Source: Tetrastigma voinierianum
Taxonomy: Eukaryota > Streptophyta > Magnoliopsida > Vitales > Vitaceae
Direction: 5' to 3'
Length of the DNA stretch: 64,000 nt
NCBI GenBank assembly: GCA_016808115.1
Contig: JAEQBH010002942.1
Span: 186,001 to 250,000 of the forward strand
Positions 11,234 to 21,206 of this stretch are shown here, in pieces. The notes below the pieces were generated by a model. It did no database searches. It was not told the DNA's origin and worked only from the letters and a program-made list of their open reading frames with translations. The translations under genes and the position numbers were made by a program. The number at the start of each line of letters is the position of its first letter. Within the stretch, counting starts at the first letter, position 1.

Positions 11234-11592
11234 TAACCGGACCTTAGATCTGATTTTTGGGTATGAAGTGAAGAGAATTTGGTAGTGAGTCCTTCTAGTA
11301 AATTGTAGCCACATCAATGAACTTGATGTTAGGCTTTTGAATTTCTCGATTTGGACCTTTGTAGACCAAGTTATGGTCCTTTTACCGAGGTCAGCTCAGC
11401 TAGATCTGGTCGGGTCAGTTCGTCCAGTTCGGGTCAACTAGCCGGACCTTAGAACGGGTTTTTGGGTAAGAAATGAAGGAAATTTGGTATTAAGTCCTTC
11501 TGGTAAATTTTAGCCACATCAATGAACTTGATGTTAGGCTTTTTAATTTCTCAATTCGGACCCTTGTAAACCAAGTTATGGTCTTTTTACTT
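11234..11592 (+). repeat. Two tandem copies of a ~150-bp unit in the solo LTR
   Basis: Copies begin CTAACCGGACCTTAGA (about 11234) and CTAGCCGGACCTTAGA (about 11440). Both run through GAACTTGATGTTAGGCTTTT to CAAGTTATGGTC. The period is about 206 bp. The core is the LTR module also present at 4821-5115. Confidence 0.85.
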
Positions 11593-11856
11593 TGAACAGT
11601 CAAATGGGCGAGATGTCAGCCCATAGAGGTCGATGCGAGTCGGCCAGTCTCATCTGCGTGGTGTGGCGAGCCTCATGCCAGTGGTCAGTAGAAATTCGAC
11701 AAACCTCATGCGGCGAGAGGTCGATAAGCCCATCATGCCGATGGGGTCGACCAGACCTCATGCAACGAAGGTCGGCGGACCTCATCTTTGTAGAGGTCGG
11801 CCGAGACCTGCGTCTGTGAAACTCGACTCGTCCGGTTCGTCAGATCCGTCGAGGTT

Positions 11857-12560
11857 TGACAACGTATGACCTCCAACTTTGGAAGGTCGTAACTTCTTCG
11901 TTCGAACTCCGTTTCAGGTGTTCTTGGACTCTATGGAAAGCCCATTGAGTCAAGAACACATTCATATGCTTGAGAAGGATAGAATATGTCAGACAAAGGT
12001 GTTAGACCAAGTTTACTGAGGTCAGGTCAGCTCAGTCAGTCAGCTCGGCTGGGTGTGACAACGTACGACCTCCAACTTCAGAAGGTCATAACTTCTTTGT
12101 CCGAACTCTGATTCGGGTGTTCTTTGACTCTATGGAAAGCTCATTGAGTCAAGAATTCATTCATATGCCTAATGAGGATAGAATATGTCAGACCAAGGTG
12201 TCATACCGGAGTTTGCTCGAGGTCGAGGTGTAGCTCCGGTCGGTCGGCTCAGTACGGGTGTGACTACGTATGACCTCCAACTTCAGAAGGTCATAACTCC
12301 TTCGTCCGGACTCCTATTCGAGTGTTCTTGGACTCTATGGAAATCTCATTGAGTCAAGAATTCATTCATATGCCTGAGAAGGATAGAATATGTCAGATTG
12401 AGGTGTCAGACCAAGTTTACCAGTCGAGGAGTCAGCTCGATCCCCAGTCAACTTCGGTGGAATTGGCCAATGCGATGACCTCGACCGGAAGGTCACTTAA
12501 CTCCTGCCTGTCCCGAACTCCGTTTCAGGTGGTGCCGGACTCCTATTGACATCCCATTGA
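11857..12560 (+). repeat. Four tandem ~200-bp units in the solo LTR
   Basis: Units start near 11857, 12056, 12262 and 12468 with GACAACGTATGACCTCCAAC-like sequence. Each contains a TCTATGGAAA...CATTGAGTCAAGAA block followed by AGGATAGAATATGTCAGA. The fourth unit is the most diverged. Confidence 0.88.
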
Positions 12561-13004
12561 GTCAAGAATCCATCTATATATCTTGTTGAAATTGGAACTC
12601 ATATTAAACTCCAGTCGTCCTAACCAAAACTACTCGTACACACAAATAATATTGTTTAATGGTTTTGGAATAGGGATACGGCAGGAGCGGCGGGTTAGAG
12701 AGTTGAGTTGGATCAAATTGCAAGATTTTGGGTTTGTTCTACCAGCTATTCCTCGTTTCAAGTTTTTTTGCATGTTTGTTATTTGACTCACTTCTTGTTT
12801 CAGTGTTTTGGTGAGTTTGCAAATAAATACGGGGAAATGATTATATGAAATGAACATATCTTTGAAATGATATTAAGAAAGTGCATATGGAATTGGATGT
12901 GATATTTGAAATGTTTGAGAACCGAATGAATATGAATGATAAATTGAATTGTAAACGAATCGGTCAATTCTTGACATCTTAAATTTAATCGATAAACCAA
13001 ATGA

Positions 13005-13225
13005 ACCGCCTGACGGGATGCACTAATCAGCATCCGTCACGAAGGCACCCCAAAATTGTCCAATGTCCCATTTGGCGGGATGCACCAATCGGCATCCGTC
13101 ATGATGGCATATGGCATTGAAGAAATGTCCCACTTGGTGGGATGCATCAATCGGCATCCGTCATGATGGCGTATGACATTTAAGTGATACCACATGCCGG
13201 GGTGCACCGTGGCATCCGTCGTGGA
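13005..13225 (+). repeat. Four ~60-bp units with GGGATGCACCAATCGGCATC core
   Basis: Related cores recur near 13016, 13077, 13138 and 13199. Each reads GGCGGGATGCAC-like sequence followed by GGCATCCGTC and a purine-rich spacer. The repeat lies near the right end of the solo LTR. Confidence 0.85.
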
Positions 13226-14089
13226 AGACGAATTGTTAAATGTGTAAGCACATTACCGAATGATATGGGGCCAGGATTCGTCAAAGCGGAATCAAGTCGA
13301 AATGTGATTTGAATAGTCAAAGTGAAATAACCAACATTGACGAGTGTAAATGGGATTTCATGTATACGCTTAAATCTCATAAATTGAATTGTTGCATTGA
13401 AATTGCATGTTGTGATATAATAAGTGATTGTAAAATGAAAGCATGCGAAAATGAATAGCATGAGCATATGCTGATATAATAGGCATGGTTTTAATGTTCA
13501 TGCATGAAGGATTAAATTGAATATTGAAATAGAACTGTATAGAACCACTAAGAACGAAAATGCTTAGCGTGTAGTTTTATCTATGCGCAGGTTTCGAGTA
13601 AACAAGAAGAAAGACAAGATCGTGAAGCGTAGAGTCATAGAGCAAGTTGCGGCGTATAAGTATATACCCCGCCATATGCATATCATTTCCTTTTGAACAT
13701 GGGATATTTTGTGAACAAAATAGTTGAACTCTGAATTAATGTTTTGTTTTGTATATCATTTTAAAAAGGCATAGAATGCCATCATTGTAATTGCATTTTG
13801 AAATGTAGAATGTTTATAGGCCTCCCCATTTGAAAAATGCTTGCGAAATTGAAAACCTTAAAAGCGAAATGACATAAATAAATGTTTTGATAAGATAAAT
13901 AAGAAACATCGAGTAAGCCAGACTCCCAGGTCGGACCTTATTAGCCAGGTCGGCCAGGGGATTACAGTCGCGACACTTTTGAAAAATAAAAACATAATAA
14001 AATGCCAATATAAAAAAAAATTAAGCGGGTGTCCGGGGTTTCGGTCGGATTAGCTAGAATTCGGGTTGGGCTCAGGAATTAAAATCACA

Positions 14090-14094
14090 CTATG
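14090..14094. repeat. Target-site duplication CTATG (right)
   Basis: Matches 10510-10514; gag sequence of element A resumes immediately after it. Confidence 0.9.
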
Positions 14095-14836
14095 ATTAGT
14101 GGAATCTTGTCCTAAAATTAATCGGTTTTTTAGATCACGATACCTTGGGATTTCTTTGTCTAGGAATTTCGGGCGAAGTATGTTACGAATATGTATAAAG
14201 AGGTCAAGTGGAAGCAATTCTTGAATTTGAAGCAGAGAAATTTGTTAGTAGCTGAATATGAGAAGGAGTATAGCCACCTTAATGAATATGCGCCGGAAGT
14301 AGTCCTTACTGAAGCATTCTGGTGTAGACAGTTTGAGGTGGGTTTAAATGAATCCATAAAGAGGTATCTAGAACATATTACTTCTCTACAATGGGTGAAT
14401 TTCTATCAACTGGTGCAAGAAGCTATGAAGCTGGAAAAAATCTGAAATGAGTAATCAGGAAAGAAATCAAAAGAGAAAGTTTGCGAGGGGAGGCTTTTCC
14501 TCAGGTAAAAGAATTAGAGAGTCTCAAGATGAATCAGTGTATAGCTCTACTGCTAGGAGAAGAAGACAAGGGCTTACAGTAGCACCTAGTTCCGACAAAG
14601 GCACTTCAACCGAACAAGGTGAAATCCCAGAATGCCCTCATTGCCATAAACGACATTCGGGTATTTGCAAATGGTTGACTGGAGGATGCTTCAGATGTGG
14701 AAGCACAAACCATCTCAAGGAAAATTTTCCAAGAGAATTTGGAGAATTGAGGAATCCTCAAGGTAGTGGTCGGGGAGGATCAAAGGCACCTTTAACGACT
14801 CGTGATCGAGGTGGAGGTTTAGGTGTTTTGAGATAG
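14095..14836 (+). pseudogene. Element A gag, C-terminal part with degenerate zinc knuckle
   Basis: After the CTATG duplication the translation resumes as a gag core: a W.LV segment, a KYV..MYKEVKWKQFLNLKQ block at 14175-14236, then VAEYEKEYSHLNEYAPEVV and FEVGLNESIKRYL. A stop at 14443 separates this from the open frame 14447-14836, which is basic and contains CPHCHKRHSGIC and CFRCGSTNHLKENFP. The second is a CCHC knuckle (C-X2-C-X4-H-X4-C) whose last Cys is replaced by Phe. Together these fit a chromovirus gag, broken into at least three pieces counting 10165-10514. Confidence 0.85.
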
Positions 14837-14959
14837 CAAAGAGGGCGAGGAAGTATTGTATCAGAGACAGTAGATCGCCCTATTTCTACAACCTCAGTAT
14901 GAATCTATGTTATGAAGGCTCGTGAAGATCCAGATGCTCCAAAAGTTATAGCTTTTATT

Positions 14960-15369
14960 TTCTCTCTCTATGATATGGAGATATATGCTTTAATAGATCC
15001 TGTTCTATTCATTCCTATGTTTGCATCGAGCATTTGTTTGATAAAATGTCATCAATAGAGCAATTAGAATATGACATGCATGTGACCTATCCCCTGGGGC
15101 ATAGTGTTAATGTTAACAGAGTATATAAGAATTGCCTAATAGTGATTCATGATAGAAAGTTCTTTGCAGACCTAATTGCTTTGCCTTTTCATGAGTATGA
15201 TTTGATATTTGGGATGGATTGGTTGTCTAAACATCGGGCTATAGTTGATTGTGATAAGAAATATGTGGTACTTAAATGTCCCGACCAATCGACAGTGATA
15301 GTACATGGTATCAAATTTGGCCCACTATCCAATGTAATATCAACTATGCAAGTCAGTCGATTTCTTTGA
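14960..15369 (+). pseudogene. Element A aspartic protease (RVP_2 type), frameshifted
   Basis: The active-site region near 14985-15030 reads ALIDP and then, after a +1 shift, CSIHSYVCIEHLFDKM. This is a damaged version of the family's ALIDPGSTHSYV. The following open frame (15034-15369) has the expected DLIFGMDWLSKHRAIVDC block, diagnostic of plant Ty3 proteases. The enzyme normally cleaves the Gag-Pol polyprotein. Confidence 0.85.
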
Positions 15370-15564
15370 AAAGGATGTGAGGCCTTTTTGGCATTGGTGT
15401 TTGATTGTAAATGGGGACAAGTGAATCTAGAAGATATTCTGGTGATAAAGGAATTTCTTGATGTGTTTCTCGAGGAATTACTGGGCTTAAAACCCGAAAG
15501 AAAAGTAGACCTGGTTATTTAAGTTTTACCTGGAATAGTTCCTATTTCTAGGGCACCTTATTGT

Positions 15565-16246
15565 ATGGCTCCAATTGAACTAAAAGAGTTAAAGACTCAA
15601 CTACATGAGCTATCGGACAAGGGATTCGTTCGACCCAATGTTTTGCCCTGGGGTGTGCCAGTTTTGTTTGTCAAAAAGAAAGATGGCACTCTTCGGATGT
15701 GCATTGATTATCGGCAAATAAATAATATAACCGTGAAAGATAAATATTTGTTGCCGAGAATAGAAGATATTTTTGATAAGTTGAAAGGAGCAAGTGTCTT
15801 TCAAAGATAGACCTACGATCAGGATATTATCAACTTCGAGTGAAGGATGTTGATGAATCGATATGGTCATTATGAATTTTTAGTAATGCCATTTGGGTTA
15901 ACTAATGCACCTTGCATCATTTATGGATTTGATGAAACGAGTGCTTTGACCTTATTTGGACCAGTTTTTGGTAGTGTTCATAGATGATATCCTGGTGTAT
16001 TCCAAGAATGAACAGGAACACGAATAGCATTTGCAAATAGTTTTGCAAACTTTAAGAGAGAAACAGTTGTATGCTAAGTTAAGTATGTGTGATTTTTGGC
16101 TTAAGGAAATGTCATTCCTAAGTCATATTGTGTCTGCAGAGGGTATTAGAGTTGACCTTGCTAAGATTAAAGCGATTTTAAGTTGGAAACCGCCTCAAAA
16201 TGTGATAGAGGTGAGAATTTTCTTGGATTTAGTTGGCTATTACTGA
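15565..16246 (+). pseudogene. Element A reverse transcriptase, multiply frameshifted
   Basis: The frame 15565-15810 carries the start of RT, with LHELSDKGFVRPNVLPWGVP, VLFVKKKDGTLRMCIDYRQ and LPRIEDIFDKLKGASVF. The catalytic block VFIDDILVYSKN is visible at about 15970-16010 in another frame. The frame 16031-16246 covers the thumb/connection region (LYAKLSMCDFWL, FLSHIVSAEGI, VRIFLDLVGYY). At least three frame changes separate these pieces, so no active RT can be made. Confidence 0.9.
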
Positions 16247-16378
16247 CGATTTGTAAAGGGATTTTCCGTCATATCCTCTTCACTCACTAAGTTACTCCGG
16301 AAAGGGGTGAAGTATAAGTGAGATGACACATGTCAATCAAGTTGTGATCAGTTAAAGAGAATACTGGTTGAAGCACAA

Positions 16379-16800
16379 GTGTTGACTCAGCCTACTTCGG
16401 GTAGAGAATATGCCATGTATAGTGATGCTTCGAAGATTGGTTTGGGATGTGTATTGATGCAAGATGGGAAAGTGGTGGCTTATGCCCCCAGACAGTTGAA
16501 ACCGCATGAACAAAATTACCCCACACATGATCTGGAGTTGGCAGCAGTAGTGTTCGCTTTGAAGATATGGCGACACTACTTATATGGTGCAAAATGTGGA
16601 GTATTTACAGATCATAAGAGTCTTAAGTATCTATTAACTCAGAAGGAACTTAATTTGAGGCAACGTCAGTGACTAGAGTTGTTTAAGGACTATGATTGCA
16701 TAGTTGATTACCACCCAGGAAAAGCTAATGTAGTGGCAGATGCTTTAAGTAGCAAAACGATTTCTGGTTTGTCCCTGAAACATGGTACATGGAGATTTGA
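16379..16800 (+). pseudogene. Element A RNase H
   Basis: The open frame 16379-16672 contains YAMYSDASKIGLGCVLMQ, NYPTHDLELAAVVFALKIWR and FTDHKSLKYLLTQKELNLRQ, the RNase H fold of plant Ty3 elements with its first acidic residues (SDAS, ELAA, TDHKSL). After a TGA at 16672 the continuation YHPGKANVVADALS is recognisable to about 16750. It is probably a dead copy. Confidence 0.88.
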
Positions 16801-16899
16801 ATATGATGGAGCTTTGTTGGCCTAATTAAAAACTACACCCGATTTGAGGCAAATGATGATTGATGTTCAGAAAAGTGATGTCAAAGTTGCAACAAGTTA

Positions 16900-17811
16900 T
16901 TAAATTGGTTAGAAATGGGGAGAGAAAAGTAGAGCTATTTTTATGGAAGATGATGGGAGTTTATTGTACAAGAATAGACTATGTGTATCGAATGTCTAGG
17001 AATTGAAAAAGAAGTTGATGTATGAAAGCCACAATACCGTATTCACCATGCATCCTGGAGGTAACAAGATGTACCAGGATTTGAAACGATACTATTGGTG
17101 GCGAGGGATGAAAAGGGATAGCCGAGTATGTGTCTATGTTTGACTTGTCAGCAAGTAAAAGCTGAACATCAAGTACCTTCCGGTATGTTAAATCCCATCC
17201 CAATTCCACAATGGAAGTGGGACAAACATTACCGTAGTTTTGTTAATGCGGTTTTCCCACCCCAACGAAAGAAACATGATCGGTTTGGGTGTCGTTGATA
17301 GACTTACAAAATTGAGGCTCACTTCTTGATCCGGCTGGACTATTCCATGGCTCGGTTAGCGGAATTGTATGTGAATAGGATTGTCCGATTGCATGGGATT
17401 CGATTGTCAATAGTGCCTGACTACGATCCATGGTTTACTTCAAGGTTTTGGAAAGAATTATAGTCAGCCTCGGGTACTCAACTGAATTTTAGTACAACCT
17501 TTCATCCACAAACAAATGGACAATCTTAAAGAGTGATTCAAGTGTCAAAGGACATAATTCGGGGTTATGTGCTAGATTTTTTTGGAAGTTGGGATATGTA
17601 TATTTCCCTTAAGGAATTTTCCTATAATAACAGTTTTTAGTTAACTATTAGTATGGCCCCCTATGAAGCTTTGTATGGCAGGAAATGTAGGACTGAACTA
17701 AACGAGCATAAAGTAATTGGTCTTGAGATAGTGAGAGAGACATAAGGGAAAGTTCGGGTCATTCAGCAAAGGTTAAAAGCTGCTAGTGATAGACAAAAGT
17801 CGTATGCAGAT
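16900..17811 (+). pseudogene. Element A integrase, catalytic Glu replaced by a stop
   Basis: The zinc-binding region is seen as ESHNTVFTMHPGGNKMYQDL with YYWWRGMKRD (about 17025-17120), then CLTCQQVKAEHQVPSG in a shifted frame. Core blocks include a SIVPDYDPWFTSRFWKEL segment (the second catalytic Asp region) and FHPQTNGQS at about 17505. There the next codon, normally Glu of the D-D-E triad, is TAA. Further on SMAPYEALYGRKCRT is intact. Five or more stops or shifts are present. Confidence 0.88.
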
Positions 17812-18260
17812 TTGAAAAAAAATGACATGGAGTATGAAGTCGAAAATAAGGTTTTCTTGAAAGTATCACCATGGAGGAAAGTACTCTGGTTTGGAAATAA
17901 AGGAAAACCAAGTCCAAGGTTTATCGGACCTTATGAAATTTTAGAAAGAATTGGACCGGTAGTTTATCATTTGGCCTTCCCGCGGGAGTTGGTGAAATTA
18001 CATCATGTGTTCCACGTCTCCATGTTTCGGAGATACTATTTTGACGAATCTCATATTTTGCCCATATAAGATATACAAGTGCAATTAGACTTCACTTTTG
18101 ATGAAGAGCCAAAAGCTATTCTAGACCGTGAAGTAAAACAATTCTTACTTGAGAACAAGTAACTTCCCTACGGCCAAATGTGCTTTGGCAACACCTCGTA
18201 TGGAAAAACAACTTGAATACGCAATCAACAATGGAAGTGATTGCCGCAACTCCTCAGTGG
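17812..18260 (+). pseudogene. Element A integrase C-terminus and chromodomain-like tail
   Basis: The open frame 17812-18069 has KVFLKVSPWRKVLWFGNKGK, PRFIGPYEILERIGPVVYHL and LHHVFHVSMFRRYY, the GPY/F module of Ty3 integrases. After the TAA at 18067 the sequence LDFTFDEEPKAILDREVKQ matches the start of the plant chromovirus chromodomain; a shifted continuation to about 18260 is compatible with the remainder. Chromodomains target integration to marked chromatin. Confidence 0.85.
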
Positions 18261-18278
18261 AGTATTAATTTCAAGGAC

Positions 18279-18315
18279 AAAATTCTTTTAAGGGGGGTGG
18301 GGGGGTGGTGAGAAT
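18279..18315 (+). other. Polypurine tract of element A
   Basis: AATTCTTTTAAGGGGGGTGG continues through GGGGGGTGGTGAGAAT directly before the 3' LTR. The ATTCTTTTAAG core is the common chromovirus motif, also seen at 59311 and reverse-complemented at about 62312-62324. Confidence 0.85.
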
Positions 18316-20280
18316 TATAACATCCCAAACTATACCTTATTAGTTTTATGGCATGTGTAGGGTATAATAAAGTTAAATTCGTATTTTTTGGAAATTTAAG
18401 TACTAAATGTGAAAAATGACATAACCGGGATTTTTAAAAAAGTCTAAAAAAAAATTGTAAATTGTAAAATTAAGGACTTAAAGGACATTAAGATAGAAGA
18501 TTATATGTTATGGTGAATAATGATAAGTGATTTGCAAATGAAATAAACACGGAGAACTAAAATGCAAAAAAGGGAAAATTGAACGAAAATCCCTTAAGAT
18601 AAAAAACTTGTCTTCGAATTGGGGATTTATCATTTTTGGGTAAAGGAGAGTTAGGGCTACGGGTTTGAGGAAGAGAAGAAGAGCTAACTTTTGGTTTGTT
18701 TCTCTTCATCTCTTGGAGTTCTAATTGTTTATGTTAAGAAGAAATGGAGGAAAAAGGAAAGCTTGATTGAAGTTTCCAAGAAAATCAAAGTTAGGAAACT
18801 ATCCTAATTTTCTCCTTTTTTTTTTTTGTTGGTTTGAATTGGATTTAAAGTTGACTTTGATCTTGTTTTGGTTTGGGTTGGAATTGTCCTTTGATAAGGA
18901 CCAAAAATTGTGTAAAGAGACATGTAGGTATTTTAGAGGAACTGCTATCCAAATTTCCCTAAAACTTATGTTTTTGTATTGGTTATAACTTGGCCTACTA
19001 ACCTTCAATTTGGATGATTCTAGTTGGAGAGGAAACCTAAGAACTAGAACTACAAATTTCTAGAAGATACTAAGATGTAAATCCTGCTTTATGAACCTTG
19101 AAAAAAAGTTTTATAGCAAAATATGAATTATGTCCCCTTTACGGGAGTAGTTCCTGTTGTTTGCACCATATCTTGAGTTATACTTATCCAAATGAGGTGA
19201 TTCAAATTTCTGTACAAACTAGACATTTGGAGAAACAACTTTTATGAAGGAAGTATAGCCAAATTTAGTTCTCATTGTTACCAAAAATTTATCAAAGTAA
19301 GGGAACAATTATGTTCTTGAAACTTGTCTTAGAACAGTCCCCTAAACTGGAGTAATTCCAGTTGTTTAAATCATAACTTGAGTTATACTGATACAAATGA
19401 GGTGATTCAAATTTCTGTACAAACTAGACATCTGGAAGAACAACTTTCATGAAAAAGGTATTGTCAAATTATGTCTCTATCATTCCTAGAAAATTTTCAA
19501 ATGTAAGATATAATTCCAGATTTTGTTCCTAGAAACCGTCCAGGAGCAGTTTGGAATGTTTAGGCCATACCTCCTAATTTAAAGGTCTAAATGACTTGAT
19601 TCACGAGCTTTTGGAAAATTAAGACATAGGTGAACATTTTGTAAAAGATCACTTTGTCTAAAACCCTCATTTTCTGGGTCGAAATTGTAGTTGAAATGGA
19701 CTTGGGATTTGTCTTGTACTGTTCTGGCAGAATTGGTTTACAATGTAGGCATTTGCCTAACCTTCTTAGATGATGCTTGATGTGAATTAAGACATTAATG
19801 TTACATGAATTAGTGCAAGTCCATTAAAACGATCATGATAAATATGTGAATTATTTTATATGTATATTATGGTGAGCCGCTGCGTGTTCGTCGTATATGT
19901 TATTTGTTTTTCCCAGCGAAGTTATAAGCTTGAGCTAGGGTGTTTATCAACGTGAGCCCGAAAAGATGGATTAGAGACATTACGAGATCTGACATTGCCA
20001 ACATAGCATTAGGAGTCCACCATGTGTAGGTTTTTTATCTTGTTTTTGAAATGTAAATGTAAAATTTTGTAATAGTGGAATTTTGTAAGTGCAAGTAAAT
20101 ATGACTCAGGAATTTATGTACAATAACTTTTAAATACCATTACGGTGGTAGTTTTACAAGTTTTATGTAATTATGAATTTCTGATTGAAATTGACCCACT
20201 AATGTCAGAAAATCAGGTTAAGAAGTCTATGTCATGTGTGATGTCCCCTCACTTGACACGATTGGAGGAAGGGACGTTAC
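18316..20280 (+). repeat. 3' LTR of element A
   Basis: The LTR starts TATAACATCCC (a decayed TGTAAC...) after the polypurine tract and ends GGGACGTTAC at 20280. It is about 1965 bp. Its last ~460 bp match the 5' LTR remnant (7400-7463, 9651-10051), but the many differences imply an old insertion. The right-hand target duplication cannot be checked because the left edge is outside the window. The interior holds a tandem duplication at 19137-19460. Confidence 0.85.
19137..19460 (+). repeat. Tandem duplication in element A's 3' LTR
   Basis: Copies near 19137-19257 and 19338-19460 share TTGAGTTATACT, AAATGAGGTGATTCAAATTT and CTGTACAAACTAGACAT. The period is about 200 bp. Read on the minus strand, the unit resembles the module at 4821-5115. 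Confidence 0.8.
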
Positions 20281-21206
20281 CCTCTTGCAGTAATGAAAAC
20301 TTGGGTATTCTCATAACTCACTAGTTCATTAGCAGTTGGATTAAGAGTTTTAACACTAAATTATCACAAATGATTTCCTTGAGGCTTTATTTGGATGCTA
20401 TAAAATATTAAGGAAATAAAATAGAGAGAAAAAGTGAAATGAAGGAAACCATACTTGAATAAAAATTAACTTTTTTAATTTTTTTTTCCCTTTATGCTTT
20501 AGGGTTCTAGATGAAGCATAAAAAACATTGTTTAATTTAAGCATGCATGGGCCTTGAGCATCATACATACTACGACTAGTGAGCCAAACTCGAAATCAAC
20601 TCAATTAAAAAACTCGAAACTCGAACTCGATTAATTTTTCTTTTTTATGTTTGAAACTTGATTTGAAAATTTTTCAAATTTCTCGAACTCGACTCAACAA
20701 TGCTTGAATTGATTAAAAAGTTAATAAATAATTATAATCGAAATCGACTCGATTAATAAAATAGTAAAACTCGATTATGCTCGTGAGCAGCTAAAGTTGT
20801 GTATTGTGATACTCAAACTCCAAAAGCTACTCAAGCTTGAACTCGACTCGATTAATTGTGAGTCGAATTCGAGAATTCTATGAGTCGAGCTCGAGTAGCT
20901 CATGAGTAGCTTGACTCGTTTTCATAATCACACCCCTAACTACGGCCAACCTCTTTGGTGGCCATGGAATTTGGGCCTCGCCTCCCTTCTTCTCCTGGAT
21001 TGGGCTTTGCCTGGGTCCACAGACATATGCTCAAACCCGTGGCTTAATCGCACAGCTGGGCCGCTTGCCTTCACCAGGCGTAGTGGAAATTGAGACCGCG
21101 TGAAGATTGGGCTGGGCTTCCCAAATTAGGCCCACGATCTTTTATTTATATTTGATCTCCTCGTCCGTTTGAGGAGGGAACGGATGCTCAAAGTCAAGCA
21201 GCAGTG
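20281..21206. other. Spacer between retroelement block and first gene
   Basis: No gene was recognised. Left of 20578 it is AT-rich; 20578-20935 is a TCGA-rich dispersed repeat; 20936-21170 is more GC-rich (GGCCCA, GGGCTT runs) and probably contains the promoter and 5' UTR of the gene starting at 21207. Confidence 0.5.
20578..20935 (-). repeat. TCGA-rich dispersed repeat, copy 1
   Basis: It consists of many ACTCGA/CGAGT motifs in AT-rich sequence. Its reverse complement aligns with 43150-43485 through GAGTATCACAATA, TTTTATT.ATC.AGTCGA and TATAATTATTT blocks. The right end carries ATAATCACACCCCTAAC, reminiscent of hAT-type non-autonomous element ends, but no target duplication could be established. 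Confidence 0.6.

Larger units (their letters stand above)
10515..14089 (+). mobile_element. Solo LTR of family B, plus orientation, internally expanded
   Basis: A 3575-bp block runs from TGTAACGCCCC to AAAATCACA and is flanked by CTATG. Its start matches the reverse complement of the solo LTR at 7464-9645. Its last ~60 bp (GGGGTTTCGG...GGGTTGGGCTC) align loosely with the other end of that LTR. It has no PBS, coding domain or second LTR. It is some 1.4 kb longer than its sister copy, and internal tandem duplications at 11234-11592, 11857-12560 and 13005-13225 account for much of the difference. A stretch at 10640-10860 is A-rich. The many short open frames inside are not genes. Confidence 0.88.
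7400..20280 (+). mobile_element. Element A: chromodomain-type Ty3/gypsy retrotransposon, decayed, with nested insertions
   Basis: In order this element has a 5' LTR remnant (7400-7463 and 9651-10051), an iMet PBS (10058), gag (10165-10514, resuming at 14095), protease, RT, RNase H, integrase and a chromodomain-like tail (to about 18260). A polypurine tract and a 3' LTR (18316-20280) follow. The domain order RT-RNase H-integrase-chromodomain and the motif GACAAAATTCTTTTAAGG before the 3' LTR place it with plant chromoviruses of the Tekay/Del type. Its 5' LTR was invaded by the Athila-like element (ending at 7399) and by a solo LTR (7464-9645); its gag was invaded by another solo LTR (10515-14089). 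Every coding domain has stops or frameshifts. Confidence 0.88.

Noticed and set aside
11592..11869. Overlapping open frames in the solo LTR
   Set aside because: They are short, in three frames at once and inside an LTR with no protein similarity recognised.
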